In this document: in pieces, positions 17,553 through 25,673 of the stretch | Layout: the number at the start of each line of letters is the position of its first letter | How positions within the stretch are numbered: position 1 is the first letter of the stretch | Assembly (NCBI GenBank): GCA_002694985.1 | Contig: NZNS01000010.1 | Span: 395,392 to 459,391 of the forward strand | Direction: 5' to 3' | From: Parvibaculum sp. | GTDB taxonomy: Bacteria; Pseudomonadota; Alphaproteobacteria; Parvibaculales; Parvibaculaceae | DNA length: 64,000 bases | Translations under genes and position numbers: made by a program | Notes under the pieces: model-generated | Databases searched by the model: none | What the model saw: the letters and a program-made list of their open reading frames with translations, nothing else | Told to the model about the DNA's origin: nothing

Positions 17553-17569
17553 AACAAAATTTATTTGTT
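17553..17569. promoter_or_regulatory. Inverted repeat upstream of the sulfite reductase operon
   Basis: AACAAA (17553-17558) and TTTGTT (17564-17569) form a perfect dyad with a five-base A/T centre, in a strikingly AT-rich stretch (17545-17600) of an otherwise GC-rich region. It lies about 160 bases upstream of the first gene of the sulfur operon. The dyad is compatible with a LysR-type (CysB/Cbl-like) or other regulator site; which protein binds is unknown. Confidence 0.35.
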
Positions 17570-17725
17570 AAATATATTATTTTACACAACTATTGACGAT
17601 CTTTCTGAAAGAACCCATCTTGTCTGGCAAATACACCGGCTGGTTTTCGGGAGGGCGGACCGCTCGCTTTACCCGTAAAAGGGCTGTATGACCGGGCATA
17701 TCACGCAATTCGAGGACAGTTCCGC

Positions 17726-18061
17726 ATGGCTCAGCACACCCGGAAGGGCGCCCAGTTCCAGGCTCTCACGGCCAATCGGCTCAGCGATGGCATCGTCGTC
17801 TATCTGACGGCGGATCAGCGCTGGTCGGAAACACTGCAGGAAGCCGACGTTGCGGAAGGCAAGGAGGCGGCGGACGCCCTCCTCGCGCGCGCAACGCCTT
17901 TTGTGGAGCAGAACGTCGTTGTGGATCCCTATCTTTTCGAGGTGTCACCCGAAGATGGCGGCATCCGCGCGGTGAGCGTGCGCGAGACGATCCGTCAGGC
18001 GGGCCCCACCGTCCGGCGCGATCTCGGCAAGCAGGCGGAACTGCCCGGCGTTCACCAGTAA
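17726..18061 (+). CDS. DUF2849 domain protein
   Basis: 111 residues from ATG 17726. The sequence NRLSDGIVVYLTADQRWSETLQEADVAEGKEAADALLARA (core LSDGIVVYL and ADQRWSE) is the DUF2849 pattern. In alphaproteobacteria this small protein is encoded directly ahead of the sulfite/nitrite reductase gene, as here. A role in sulfite reduction is suggested by conserved context only. No membrane segment or metal motif is seen. Confidence 0.88.
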   Translation: MAQHTRKGAQFQALTANRLSDGIVVYLTADQRWSETLQEADVAEGKEAADALLARATPFVEQNVVVDPYLFEVSPEDGGIRAVSVRETIRQAGPTVRRDLGKQAELPGVHQ

Positions 18062-18098
18062 TCGCGAGAACGCCGGAAACAGGTAAAGGCACAGTCCC

Positions 18099-19757
18099 AT
18101 GTATCGCTACGACGAATTCGATCAGCAGCTCGTGAATGAGCGCGTCGCCCAGTTCCGCGGACAGGTCGCGCGACGGCTTGCCGGCGAGCTCACGGAAGAC
18201 GAGTTCAAGCCGCTTCGTCTGATGAACGGCGTCTATCTCCAGCTTCACGCCTATATGCTCCGCATCGCCGTTCCCTATGGCACGCTGTCGTCAAAGCAGC
18301 TTCGGATGCTCGCGCAGATCGGCCGCAAATATGACCGCGGCTACGGTCACTTCACGACGCGCCAGAACCTCCAGTTCAACTGGCCTGCGCTGAAGGACGT
18401 GCCGGATATCCTGCAGGATCTCGCCTCGGTCGAGATGCATTGCATCCAGACCTCAGGCAACTGCATCCGCAACGTGACCTCGGACCAGTATGCGGGCGCC
18501 GCGAAGAACGAGATTGAAGACCCTCGTATCGTCTCGGAAATCATCCGGCAGTGGTCGACCTTCCACCCGGAGTTTTCCTACCTGCCCCGCAAGTTCAAGA
18601 TCGCCGTCTCCGGTACGCCGGACGATCGCGCCGCGATCCGCGTGCATGATATCGGCATCCAGATCGTCCAGAACGGAAAGGGCGAAATCGGCTATGAAAT
18701 CTATGTCGGGGGCGGTCTCGGCCGCACGCCGATGGTCGCCAAGAAGATTTCCGACTTCGTGCCGAAGGAAGACCTGCTCGCTTACCTCGAAGCGATCCTG
18801 CGCGTCTACAACATGTATGGACGCCGCGACAATATCTACAAGGCACGCATCAAGATCCTCGTCCACGAGATCGGCGTCGAGGAAATGCAGCGACAAGTCG
18901 AAGCGGAATTCGCCGAAATCCAGAAGGGCGGCGCGTTGCATCTCCCACAGGAAGAGGTCGCGCGCATCGAAGCCTATTTCCAGCCGCCCGCCTACGAAGA
19001 GCTGCCGGACGAGAGCACCGAGCTCAACAAGGCGATCCTTGCGGACACGAACTTTGCCAACTGGGTGAAGTCGAATGTCGCCGAGCACAAGGTGCCGGGT
19101 TACAGCATCGTCAACATTTCGCTGAAGCCCATTGGCGGCGTACCGGGCGATTGCACGTCCGACCAGATGGATGCCGTCGCGGACATTGCCGAGAAATACA
19201 GCTTCGACGAATTGCGCGTCACGCATGAGCAGAACCTCACGCTGGCACATGTGCGCAAGAAGGATCTCCATGCGGTCTATGAGGCACTCAAGGCGCATGA
19301 TCTCGCGACCGCGAATATCGGCCTCATCACCGACCAGATCGCCTGCCCCGGCCTCGACTATTGCGCGCTGGCCAATGCGCGCTCGATCCCGCTCGCGCAG
19401 CAGATTTCGGAACGCTTCGCCGATATCGAGCGTCAGCACGAGATTGGCGAGCTGAAGATCAACACATCGGGCTGCATCAATGCCTGCGGCCACCACCATG
19501 TCGGCCATATCGGCATTCTGGGCGTCGACAAGAAGGGCGTCGAATATTACCAGGTGACGCTTGGTGGAGCGGCGGACGAGAAGACCGCCATCGGCGATAT
19601 CGTGGGCCGCGCCTTTACCGAAGGCGAAGTCGTGGACGCGATCGAGACCATCGTCACCACCTATATCGGCGCCCGCACGGATGGCGAGCGCTTCATCGAC
19701 ACCTATCGCCGCGTCGGTATCGATCCGTTCAAGGAGAGCCTCTATGAAACTCATTAA
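18099..19757 (+). CDS. Assimilatory nitrite/sulfite reductase hemoprotein
   Basis: 552 residues from ATG 18099. The siroheme-[4Fe-4S] ligands are seen as C416 and C422 (CPGLDYC) and C459 and C463 (GCINAC). Ferredoxin-like half-domains flank them: GHFTTRQNLQFNWP, TSGNCIRNVTSDQ, HEQNLTLAHV and HHVGHIGILG. The enzyme reduces sulfite to sulfide (or nitrite to ammonia) with siroheme in the cytosol. The context of DUF2849 before and DUF934 after argues for sulfite reduction in cysteine synthesis, i.e. a CysI-like role. It overlaps the next gene by 14 bases. Confidence 0.93.
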   Translation: MYRYDEFDQQLVNERVAQFRGQVARRLAGELTEDEFKPLRLMNGVYLQLHAYMLRIAVPYGTLSSKQLRMLAQIGRKYDRGYGHFTTRQNLQFNWPALKDVPDILQDLASVEMHCIQTSGNCIRNVTSDQYAGAAKNEIEDPRIVSEIIRQWSTFHPEFSYLPRKFKIAVSGTPDDRAAIRVHDIGIQIVQNGKGEIGYEIYVGGGLGRTPMVAKKISDFVPKEDLLAYLEAILRVYNMYGRRDNIYKARIKILVHEIGVEEMQRQVEAEFAEIQKGGALHLPQEEVARIEAYFQPPAYEELPDESTELNKAILADTNFANWVKSNVAEHKVPGYSIVNISLKPIGGVPGDCTSDQMDAVADIAEKYSFDELRVTHEQNLTLAHVRKKDLHAVYEALKAHDLATANIGLITDQIACPGLDYCALANARSIPLAQQISERFADIERQHEIGELKINTSGCINACGHHHVGHIGILGVDKKGVEYYQVTLGGAADEKTAIGDIVGRAFTEGEVVDAIETIVTTYIGARTDGERFIDTYRRVGIDPFKESLYETH

Positions 19758-20262
19758 GAACGGCGAGTTCGTCGAGGACAGGTTTGTCACCGTTGGCGAC
19801 GACGATGCGCTGCCGGACGGTCCGGCCATTGTCAGCCTCGAGCGCTGGCAGGCGGAACGCGAGACGTTGCGCGCACGCAATTCACCCATCGGGGTGAAGC
19901 TCCAGAGCGGTCAGGAACCCGATGCCATTGCCGGCGATCTCGATCATATCGATGTCGTTGCGCTCGACTTCCCGAGCTACCGCAATGGCCGCGCCTATTC
20001 CTATGCGCGCCTGCTGCGCGAACGCCATGGCTTCAAGGGCGAGATCCGCGCGGTCGGCAATGTGTTGCGCGACCAGTTCCAATACATGATCCGCTGCGGT
20101 TTCGACGCGCTCGAAGTCGCCGACAACATCACCCCGGAAATCTTTGCCGAGAATGCCGGAGTTTTCAGCCTCTTCTATCAGCCGGCGGCTGACGGGAAGA
20201 AAACCGTTCTCTCGTTGCGCCAGCGTCTCGCGGCGCGCGCGCAGGAAAAGGCTTCCGCCTGA
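19744..20262 (+). CDS. DUF934 domain protein of sulfite reduction operon
   Basis: 172 residues from ATG 19744, inside the last codons of the reductase gene. Motifs include IGVKLQSGQEPDAIAGDLDHIDVVALDFPSYRNGRAYSYARLLRER (core LDFPSYRNGRAYSYARLLR) and GEIRAVGNVLRDQFQYMIRCGFDALE, which are characteristic of DUF934. The family regularly accompanies CysI-type reductases and is an unproven partner protein. The expected next gene, a PAPS/APS reductase (cysH), is absent; a terminator follows instead. Confidence 0.9.
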   Translation: MKLIKNGEFVEDRFVTVGDDDALPDGPAIVSLERWQAERETLRARNSPIGVKLQSGQEPDAIAGDLDHIDVVALDFPSYRNGRAYSYARLLRERHGFKGEIRAVGNVLRDQFQYMIRCGFDALEVADNITPEIFAENAGVFSLFYQPAADGKKTVLSLRQRLAARAQEKASA

Positions 20263-20313
20263 CCCCGATCCATGACATCCCGTCATGCACCTCGATCCTG
20301 CGAGGCAACAGCA

Positions 20314-20348
20314 AAAAGCCCGGCTCCTCGAAAGAGGGCCGGGCTTTT
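20314..20348. terminator. Bidirectional intrinsic terminator
   Basis: AAAAGCCCGGC (20314-20324) pairs perfectly with GCCGGGCTTTT (20338-20348) across a short loop. With A-runs on one side and T-runs on the other, it can end both the plus-strand sulfur operon and the minus-strand phasin transcript. Confidence 0.85.
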
Positions 20349-20410
20349 CAATACGCAACGCAACTACTCAACAGACAACCGCAACATGCGGCTGGGGGAG
20401 CCCCACGCAA

Positions 20411-20800
20411 TTACGCAGCGCGGAGTTTCTCGAAAGCTTCCGTGAACTTCGCCGTGTAGGGGCCGACGGCATCGCGCATGCTCGATACGGTGAGCTCGTT
20501 CAGCTCGCGGGCCGCGTCGATATTGCGCTTCAGGGTCGAGCGCACATATTCGCTCTGGAGTTCCACCGCCGATTTGACACTGCCGGACTGGAGTACGGCA
20601 CGGGCGGTCTCCACGCCTTCCTCGAAATTGGTGCGCGCGAGCGTCGTCACGATGCCCGACACCGTTTCGATGGCATTCTTCGGATCGGCCTTCGGGGCCG
20701 ACTTCGGAGCCGATTTGGGGGCGGCTTTCGCTTTGCTCGTCTTCGCCGTCGCCTTCCTGGCGCGCGGCTTCGTGGTCTTCTTGGGGGCTGCTTCAGCCAT
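20411..20800 (-). CDS. Phasin family protein
   Basis: 129 residues from ATG 20800. The N-terminus is Ala/Lys/Pro-rich (KKTTKPRARKATAKTSKAKAAPKS), like histone-H1-type tails on some phasins. The rest is a phasin helix bundle: NFEEGVETARAVLQSGSVKSAVELQSEYVRSTLKRNIDAAREL (core SAVELQSEYVRSTLKRNIDA). Phasins coat polyhydroxyalkanoate granules; the basic tail suggests that it may also bind DNA, as PhaF/PhaM-type proteins do. It stands alone with its own promoter, which carries two dyads. Confidence 0.85.
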   Translation of the reverse strand: MAEAAPKKTTKPRARKATAKTSKAKAAPKSAPKSAPKADPKNAIETVSGIVTTLARTNFEEGVETARAVLQSGSVKSAVELQSEYVRSTLKRNIDAARELNELTVSSMRDAVGPYTAKFTEAFEKLRAA

Positions 20801-20872
20801 TTTCTGTCTCCTGTATCGCGTGGTCGCTCACTTGGAAGGGAGCGGTTCCCCGCACATACCGGCGCGCCGGAT

Positions 20873-20887
20873 TTGTGCGCTGCACAA
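20873..20887. promoter_or_regulatory. Dyad 1 upstream of phasin (TTGTGC-N3-GCACAA)
   Basis: A perfect inverted repeat TTGTGC-gct-GCACAA, 73 bases upstream of the phasin start codon. It contains the core TGC-N3-GCA. PhaR, the polyhydroxyalkanoate-responsive repressor of alphaproteobacteria, binds TGC-rich dyads of this kind upstream of phasin genes, so a PhaR operator is the natural suggestion. Confidence 0.6.
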
Positions 20888-20924
20888 TGAGATAATTAAC
20901 CCCTACCCCAGCGTCAAGTATTTT

Positions 20925-20939
20925 TTGTGCATTGCACAA
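20925..20939. promoter_or_regulatory. Dyad 2 upstream of phasin (TTGTGC-N3-GCACAA)
   Basis: A second perfect copy TTGTGC-att-GCACAA, flanked by further T and A bases that extend the symmetry. Its centre is 52 bases from that of dyad 1, close to five helical turns, so both sites face the same side of DNA. It lies 125 bases upstream of the phasin start codon and 29 bases past the end of the D-amino-acid dehydrogenase gene. Confidence 0.6.
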
Positions 20940-20967
20940 AAATTGAACCCACCCGACTGGCCTGAAG

Positions 20968-22266
20968 TCAAAATCTGCTGATAGAAAAAGGACTTAGGTT
21001 AAGTTGCGGCGCACTGCCGCAGATCAGGGCCGCGACGGCCGCGGCGCTGCCCGCACCGAGCGTCCAGCCCAGCGTTCCGTGCCCGCTATTCATGTAAAGA
21101 TTGCTGAACCGCGGCACCGCGCCCAGTACCGGACTGCCATCAGGCGTCATTGGCCTGAGCCCGCACCAGTATTCGGCGGCTCCGCGCGAGGGGCCGGTCT
21201 GGGGAAAAAGACTTTCCAGCGAATCCATCACCGACTTCGCCCGGCCCGGTTCCAGCGTCAGATCGTAGCCGCCGACTTCCGCCTGCCCCGCCGCGCGGAG
21301 CCGGCCGCCCAGATGGCTGACGACGATCTTTCGCGCCTCATCGGTGATGCTCACTTCCGGCGCGTTGCCTTCCGGCGCGGGCAGCGTCACCGAATAGCCT
21401 TTCACCGGATAGATATAGCTGCGTAGCCCGAGCGGACGAAGCAGCGCCTGGCTGCCCGCCCCCGCCGCAAGCACCACAGCATCCGCCTCCATGATCCCTT
21501 CGGCGGTTTCCACGCCCCGGATGCGCGCGCCGTCCGTCACGAGACGCCGCACATCCGCATTGGCGAGAAAGGTCGCGCCGCGCCGCTTCGCGCCCTCGGC
21601 AAGAGCACGCGAAAAGAGATGCGCATCCCCGCTCCCATCCGACGCCGCATAAAGCCCGCCCGCTATGTCGCCGCGCTGCATGGCAGGTGCGAGCGCTGGT
21701 TCGAGGGCAATACATTCGGCAGGCGTCAGCCGCTCCTGCCCGACGCCCATTCGCGCGAGCGGCGCAGCCTCGCGTTCGGCTTCGCCCAGTTCATGCGCGT
21801 CTCGGAAGATGCGGAGAATGCCCTTCTCCTTGCGCTGATAGTCGAGCGCCGCGCCTGCCTGTACGAACTCCTCCTCATAGGCGCCAAGTCGGGCGCGGGT
21901 CAGCAGAGCCAGTTCGAGATTGGGGCCGATGCGCTCGCGCCGCGCCGATGTCCGGCAGCGCATCAGAAAGCGCATCAACCAGAGCCACTGTTCCGGATCC
22001 ATCTTCGGGCGCAGACGAAACGGCGCATCGTCGCGGCCCAGCCATTTCAGCACCAGCCAGGGGATCTCCGGCCCCGCCCAGGGCGCAACTTCGCAGGCTG
22101 AAAGCTGACCGCCATTCGCATAGCTGGTGCCTTCGCCCGCGCCGCCGCGCTGGTCGATCAGCGTCACCTTCACGCCGCGCAGCGCGAGTTCATATGCGGT
22201 AGAGACCCCGGCAATGCCGGCACCGACAACGATCACAGTTTCGGGGGCGGTTTGGGGAGGCGTCAC
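20968..22266 (-). CDS. dadA: D-amino-acid dehydrogenase (DadA-type FAD oxidoreductase)
   Basis: 432 residues from ATG 22266. FAD-binding Rossmann motif VVGAGIAGVSTAYELALRG (about 13-31) at the N-terminus, ASDGSGDAHLFSRALAEGAKRRG in the middle, VVLAAGAGSQALL, and the C-terminal WCGLRPMTPDGSPVLG and NSGHGTLGWTLGAGSA (pieces LRPMTPDGSPVLG and GHGTLGWTLG) are classic DadA. It oxidises D-amino acids (such as D-alanine) to 2-oxo acids and passes electrons to the membrane chain. The gene is followed by the phasin promoter; no racemase is adjacent. Confidence 0.9.
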   Translation of the reverse strand: MTPPQTAPETVIVVGAGIAGVSTAYELALRGVKVTLIDQRGGAGEGTSYANGGQLSACEVAPWAGPEIPWLVLKWLGRDDAPFRLRPKMDPEQWLWLMRFLMRCRTSARRERIGPNLELALLTRARLGAYEEEFVQAGAALDYQRKEKGILRIFRDAHELGEAEREAAPLARMGVGQERLTPAECIALEPALAPAMQRGDIAGGLYAASDGSGDAHLFSRALAEGAKRRGATFLANADVRRLVTDGARIRGVETAEGIMEADAVVLAAGAGSQALLRPLGLRSYIYPVKGYSVTLPAPEGNAPEVSITDEARKIVVSHLGGRLRAAGQAEVGGYDLTLEPGRAKSVMDSLESLFPQTGPSRGAAEYWCGLRPMTPDGSPVLGAVPRFSNLYMNSGHGTLGWTLGAGSAAAVAALICGSAPQLNLSPFSISRF

Positions 22267-22392
22267 GGGTTCACCTTGCGAGGATCGCCGCGATCTGCGG
22301 CGCTTGCCTAAGCCCTATCAAAGCGCCGACGGTTTGGCGACGGCAAAACAGTCGCATCATCAGGGGCTGGACGCATCTTGCGTCGCGAATGC

Positions 22393-23535
22393 CTAGTCGC
22401 TCTGCGAGGCGGCGATTTCTTCCGGCGGAAGCGGCATCGTCTCCACATAGATGGAGCGCGAGGGGAAGGCGAAGCCCGTACCCGCATCTTCCACGATCTG
22501 CTTGATGCGATAGGCAAGCGCTTCCTTCACTTCCAGCCACTCGCCCCAATTGGTCGTCTTCGTGAAGCAGTAGACCAGGATGTCGATGGAGGATGGGCCG
22601 AAGCTGTCGATCCTTACGAAGAGCGGTGCCAGCGGGCGTTGCACGAAGTCGTCGGTCGTTTCGATGTAGTTGCGAATGTCATCCACGATCCGTTGAAGCT
22701 GTTCATGCGTGGTACGGTATTCGACGCCGATGATCCATGAAATCCGCCGATAGGTCATCGCCGTATAGTTGATCACCGCATTGTCGGACAGGTGCTGGTT
22801 CGGCACATAGACGGGTGCCTTGTCGAACTGGCGAACCAGCGTGGAGCGAAAGCCGATCTTTTCGACATTGCCTTCCACAACGCCATCGACCTTGATCCAG
22901 TCGCCGAAGCCGAAGCGGCGCTCGATCAGGATCGACATGCCGCCGATCAGATTCTTGAAAAGATCCTGTGCGCCCAACGCCACCGCCACGCCGAAAAGGC
23001 CGAGGCCCGCAATAATCGGTGCAACCTGAATGCCCCATGTTTGCAGGATCGTCGCGATGGCGATGAGGACGACGGCGGTCTTTGCGCCTGCGATCAGCCA
23101 GTCGAGAATTTCCGGCGTCAGAATGCGCTCAAGTTTCTTGATCCCCAGGCTTACGGGGCCAACACAGTTGTAGAGCGCCCAGAAAATCGCAACGACGATC
23201 AGGGAACGATTGAGATTTTCCGTGATGACGCCGGCCGTATCGCCGAAGTCCAGATATTCGGTTGCAAAGAAGAAGCCGAGCGCGAAGAAGAGAAAGCGCA
23301 AGGGGCTCTTGATCGCATCGCGAATATAGTCGTCGAGCTTCGTGTCTGTCCGCTCGACCCAGCGGTCGGCAATGGCAAGCACGAAGCGCGTGAAGAGCCC
23401 GCGCAGCACGTAGAAGAACCCGAAGATTGCGACGGCGATCAGAATGTCGCCGATGCTGTGGCCGAAGACGCCCGTTTGCCAGACGCTTTTCACCAGTTCC
23501 CAGTATTCTCCGAAATTGCCGACGACGTCCTGCAT
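22393..23535 (-). CDS. Mechanosensitive ion channel, MscS family
   Basis: 380 residues from ATG 23535. Four or five N-terminal membrane segments lead into the pore helix and beta domain: GLGLFGVAVALGAQDLFKNLIGGMSILIERRFGFGDWIKVDGVVEG (core GVAVALGAQDLFKNLIGGM and FGDWI). The C-terminal part RSTLVRQFDKAPVYVPNQHLSDNAVINY also matches MscS. Such channels open on membrane tension and release solutes after hypo-osmotic shock. It is 18 bases downstream of the release factor 3 gene on the same strand. Confidence 0.92.
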   Translation of the reverse strand: MQDVVGNFGEYWELVKSVWQTGVFGHSIGDILIAVAIFGFFYVLRGLFTRFVLAIADRWVERTDTKLDDYIRDAIKSPLRFLFFALGFFFATEYLDFGDTAGVITENLNRSLIVVAIFWALYNCVGPVSLGIKKLERILTPEILDWLIAGAKTAVVLIAIATILQTWGIQVAPIIAGLGLFGVAVALGAQDLFKNLIGGMSILIERRFGFGDWIKVDGVVEGNVEKIGFRSTLVRQFDKAPVYVPNQHLSDNAVINYTAMTYRRISWIIGVEYRTTHEQLQRIVDDIRNYIETTDDFVQRPLAPLFVRIDSFGPSSIDILVYCFTKTTNWGEWLEVKEALAYRIKQIVEDAGTGFAFPSRSIYVETMPLPPEEIAASQSD

Positions 23536-23553
23536 CTATCCTGCCTCACTCGC

Positions 23554-25173
23554 TCAGGCGGCTACCGGCGCGCGCTCGCGCGTGGCCGAGAATGTCACCT
23601 TCGGCCATTTCTCCAGCGTATAGCCGAGTTCCCACGCGCTCTTGCCCATGAAAACGGGAGCGCCGTCGCGATCCGTTGCCATGTTACCGCGATGTGCTTC
23701 CATGAAGCGTTTCAATTCGCTGGCATCCTCCGCGCTGACCCAGCGCGCCGTTTCGTAGGGCGCCTGCTCGAAATGAACGGCAATGCCATATTCGGCGGCG
23801 ATGCGCGATGAAAGCACTTCAAGCTGGAGCTGTCCGACGACACCGACGATCCAGTTCGCACCGATCTCCGGTTTGAAGACCTGCGTCACGCCCTCTTCGG
23901 CGAGGCTTTCGAGAGCGCGGCGCATATGCTTTGCCTTCATCGGATCGTCGAGACGCACCCGGCGCAGGATTTCCGGCGCGAAGTTCGGGATGCCGGTGAA
24001 GATCAGGTCTTCGCCCTCCGTCAGCGTATCGCCCACGCGGATCGTGCCGTGGTTCGGGATGCCGATGATGTCGCCTGCAAATGCATCTTCCAGCAGTTCG
24101 CGATCCTGCGCGAAAAAGAGGATCGGGTTGTGAACGCCGATCGTCTTGCCGCTGCTCGAAAGCTTCAGCCGCATCCCGCGCTTGAACTTGCCCGAGCAGA
24201 TACGCATGAAGGCGATGCGGTCGCGATGGTTCGCATCCATGTTCGCCTGCACCTTGAAGACGAAGCCCGACACTTTCGGTTCGGTCGGCTCGACCACGCG
24301 GCTCGCTGCCGGCTGCGGGCGCGGTGGCGGCGCAAACTCGGCCACCGCGTCGAGAAGTTCGCGCACACCGAGCTTTCGCAGCGCGCTGCCGAAATAGATC
24401 GGCGTCATGTGGCCTGCGCGATAGGCTTCGATATCGAAGGCGGGGCTACCCTCGCGCGCCAGTTCCATCTCCTCGCGGAATGTCGCGAGTTCTTCCGCAC
24501 CCGCATATTCGGAAATCTTGTCGCCCGGCAGGCTCGGCGGTTCCTCGTTGCCCTCTCCGGAGCCCGGCTTCGCGTAGGGAATGAAGCGGTCGTTTACGGG
24601 ATCGAAGATGCCGCGCAGCAAACCGCCCATGCCCGCCGGCCAGATCATCGGCACGGTATCGAGCGCCAGTTTCGACGCGATCTCGTCCATCAGCTCGAAC
24701 GGATCCTGGCCTTCGCGGTCGATCTTGTTGATGAAGGTGATGATCGGCACATCACGCAACCGACAGACCTCGAAGAGCTTCAGCGTTTGCGCTTCGATGC
24801 CCTTGGCCGCGTCGATCACCATGATGGCGCTGTCGGCGGCCGTCAGTGTGCGATAGGTGTCCTCACTGAAGTCCTCATGGCCGGGCGTGTCGAGCAGGTT
24901 GCAGATGATGCCCTTGTACTCAAAGGTCATCACGGCGGACGTGACGGAGATGCCGCGATCCTGCTCGATCTTCATCCAGTCCGAGCGGGCGCGCCGGCTG
25001 TCGCCGCGCGCCTTCACCTGACCGGCAAGGCGGATCGCGCCGCCTTTCAGCAGCAGGTTTTCGGTCAGCGTGGTCTTGCCGGCGTCGGGATGAGAGATAA
25101 TCGCGAAGGTCCGACGATGGCGGACCTCCGACTCCACCTCGCCCGACCGGGCGGCGGTTTCGGTCGTGCTCAC
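23554..25173 (-). CDS. prfC: Peptide chain release factor 3
   Basis: 539 residues from GTG 25173, which has GGAG seven bases upstream; the ATG at 25203 lacks this. GTPase motifs: SHPDAGKTT (27-35), switch region RGISVTSAVM, DTPGHEDFSEDTYRTL and NKIDREG. The C-terminal part contains FKVQANMDANHRDRIAFMRICSGKF, MKAKHMRRALESLAEEGVTQVF and WVSAEDASELKRFMEAH, typical of RF3 rather than EF-G. RF3 recycles RF1/RF2 from the ribosome after termination, using GTP. Confidence 0.95.
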   Translation of the reverse strand: MSTTETAARSGEVESEVRHRRTFAIISHPDAGKTTLTENLLLKGGAIRLAGQVKARGDSRRARSDWMKIEQDRGISVTSAVMTFEYKGIICNLLDTPGHEDFSEDTYRTLTAADSAIMVIDAAKGIEAQTLKLFEVCRLRDVPIITFINKIDREGQDPFELMDEIASKLALDTVPMIWPAGMGGLLRGIFDPVNDRFIPYAKPGSGEGNEEPPSLPGDKISEYAGAEELATFREEMELAREGSPAFDIEAYRAGHMTPIYFGSALRKLGVRELLDAVAEFAPPPRPQPAASRVVEPTEPKVSGFVFKVQANMDANHRDRIAFMRICSGKFKRGMRLKLSSSGKTIGVHNPILFFAQDRELLEDAFAGDIIGIPNHGTIRVGDTLTEGEDLIFTGIPNFAPEILRRVRLDDPMKAKHMRRALESLAEEGVTQVFKPEIGANWIVGVVGQLQLEVLSSRIAAEYGIAVHFEQAPYETARWVSAEDASELKRFMEAHRGNMATDRDGAPVFMGKSAWELGYTLEKWPKVTFSATRERAPVAA

Positions 25174-25357
25174 GTGAAACTCCTGAGAATTTGCGCCGGA
25201 CACTAGCCGATAGCCGGAATTTGCGCCACCCGGGACAAAAAGGCACCTATTGAATATTCAGGCGTCAAACCGGCGGGCGCGACAAACTGGCCAATGCTTC
25301 AAGCAAGCTCCCCGTGCGACCATGCCGCCATTCGCCATTTAAGAACGAGAAAGACCC

Positions 25358-25576
25358 ATGACCACGGCACGCGACATCATAGAGCCCCATATCGAGGCGG
25401 CACTGGCCGAGGCGGTCGAGAAGAAAATATCCGCCGATGCGATGGCCCGCATCATGTTCGAAAAAGTGCTGCATATCTGGCGCGAGGCGCGCGCGCCGGA
25501 AGACATCAAGGCCGAGCTCATGGAAGCCGCCGATCATCTCGACCCGGACGAAGACTTCATGTTCATGCGGCCGTGA
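25358..25576 (+). CDS. Small acidic protein, 72 aa
   Basis: 72 residues from ATG 25358 (no strong ribosome site; GAGAAAG region upstream). The product is helical and acidic: IEPHIEAALAEAVEKKISADAMARIMFEKVLHIWREAR and AADHLDPDEDFMFMRP. No known domain is recognised. The last codons FMRP and the stop lie inside the first copy of a 29-bp tandem repeat, so the C-terminus is encoded by repeat DNA. High GC3 supports coding. Confidence 0.6.
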   Translation: MTTARDIIEPHIEAALAEAVEKKISADAMARIMFEKVLHIWREARAPEDIKAELMEAADHLDPDEDFMFMRP

Positions 25577-25665
25577 ACGGCCTCGGGATGTTCATGCGGC
25601 CGTGAACGCCCTGGGGATGTTCATGCGGCCGTGAACGGCTTGGGGAGGCTCATGCGGCCGTGGAG
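25562..25665 (+). repeat. 29-bp tandem repeat, about 3.5 copies
   Basis: Copies start at 25562, 25591, 25620 and 25649 with identical 29-bp spacing. Each contains TTCATGCGGCCGTGAAC (last copy slightly diverged). The first copy covers the end of the preceding small gene, and each copy repeats the codons ...TTC-ATG-CGG-CCG-TGA. The period is not a multiple of three. Confidence 0.9.
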
Positions 25666-25673
25666 GTTCGCCC

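Noticed and set aside
18453..19889. Minus-strand frame of 478 codons opposite the reductase gene
   Set aside because: Antisense shadow of the siroheme enzyme, which has intact cluster cysteines.
25562..25665. 29-bp repeats as a CRISPR array
   Set aside because: The repeats are directly adjacent with no spacers, and there are no cas genes.
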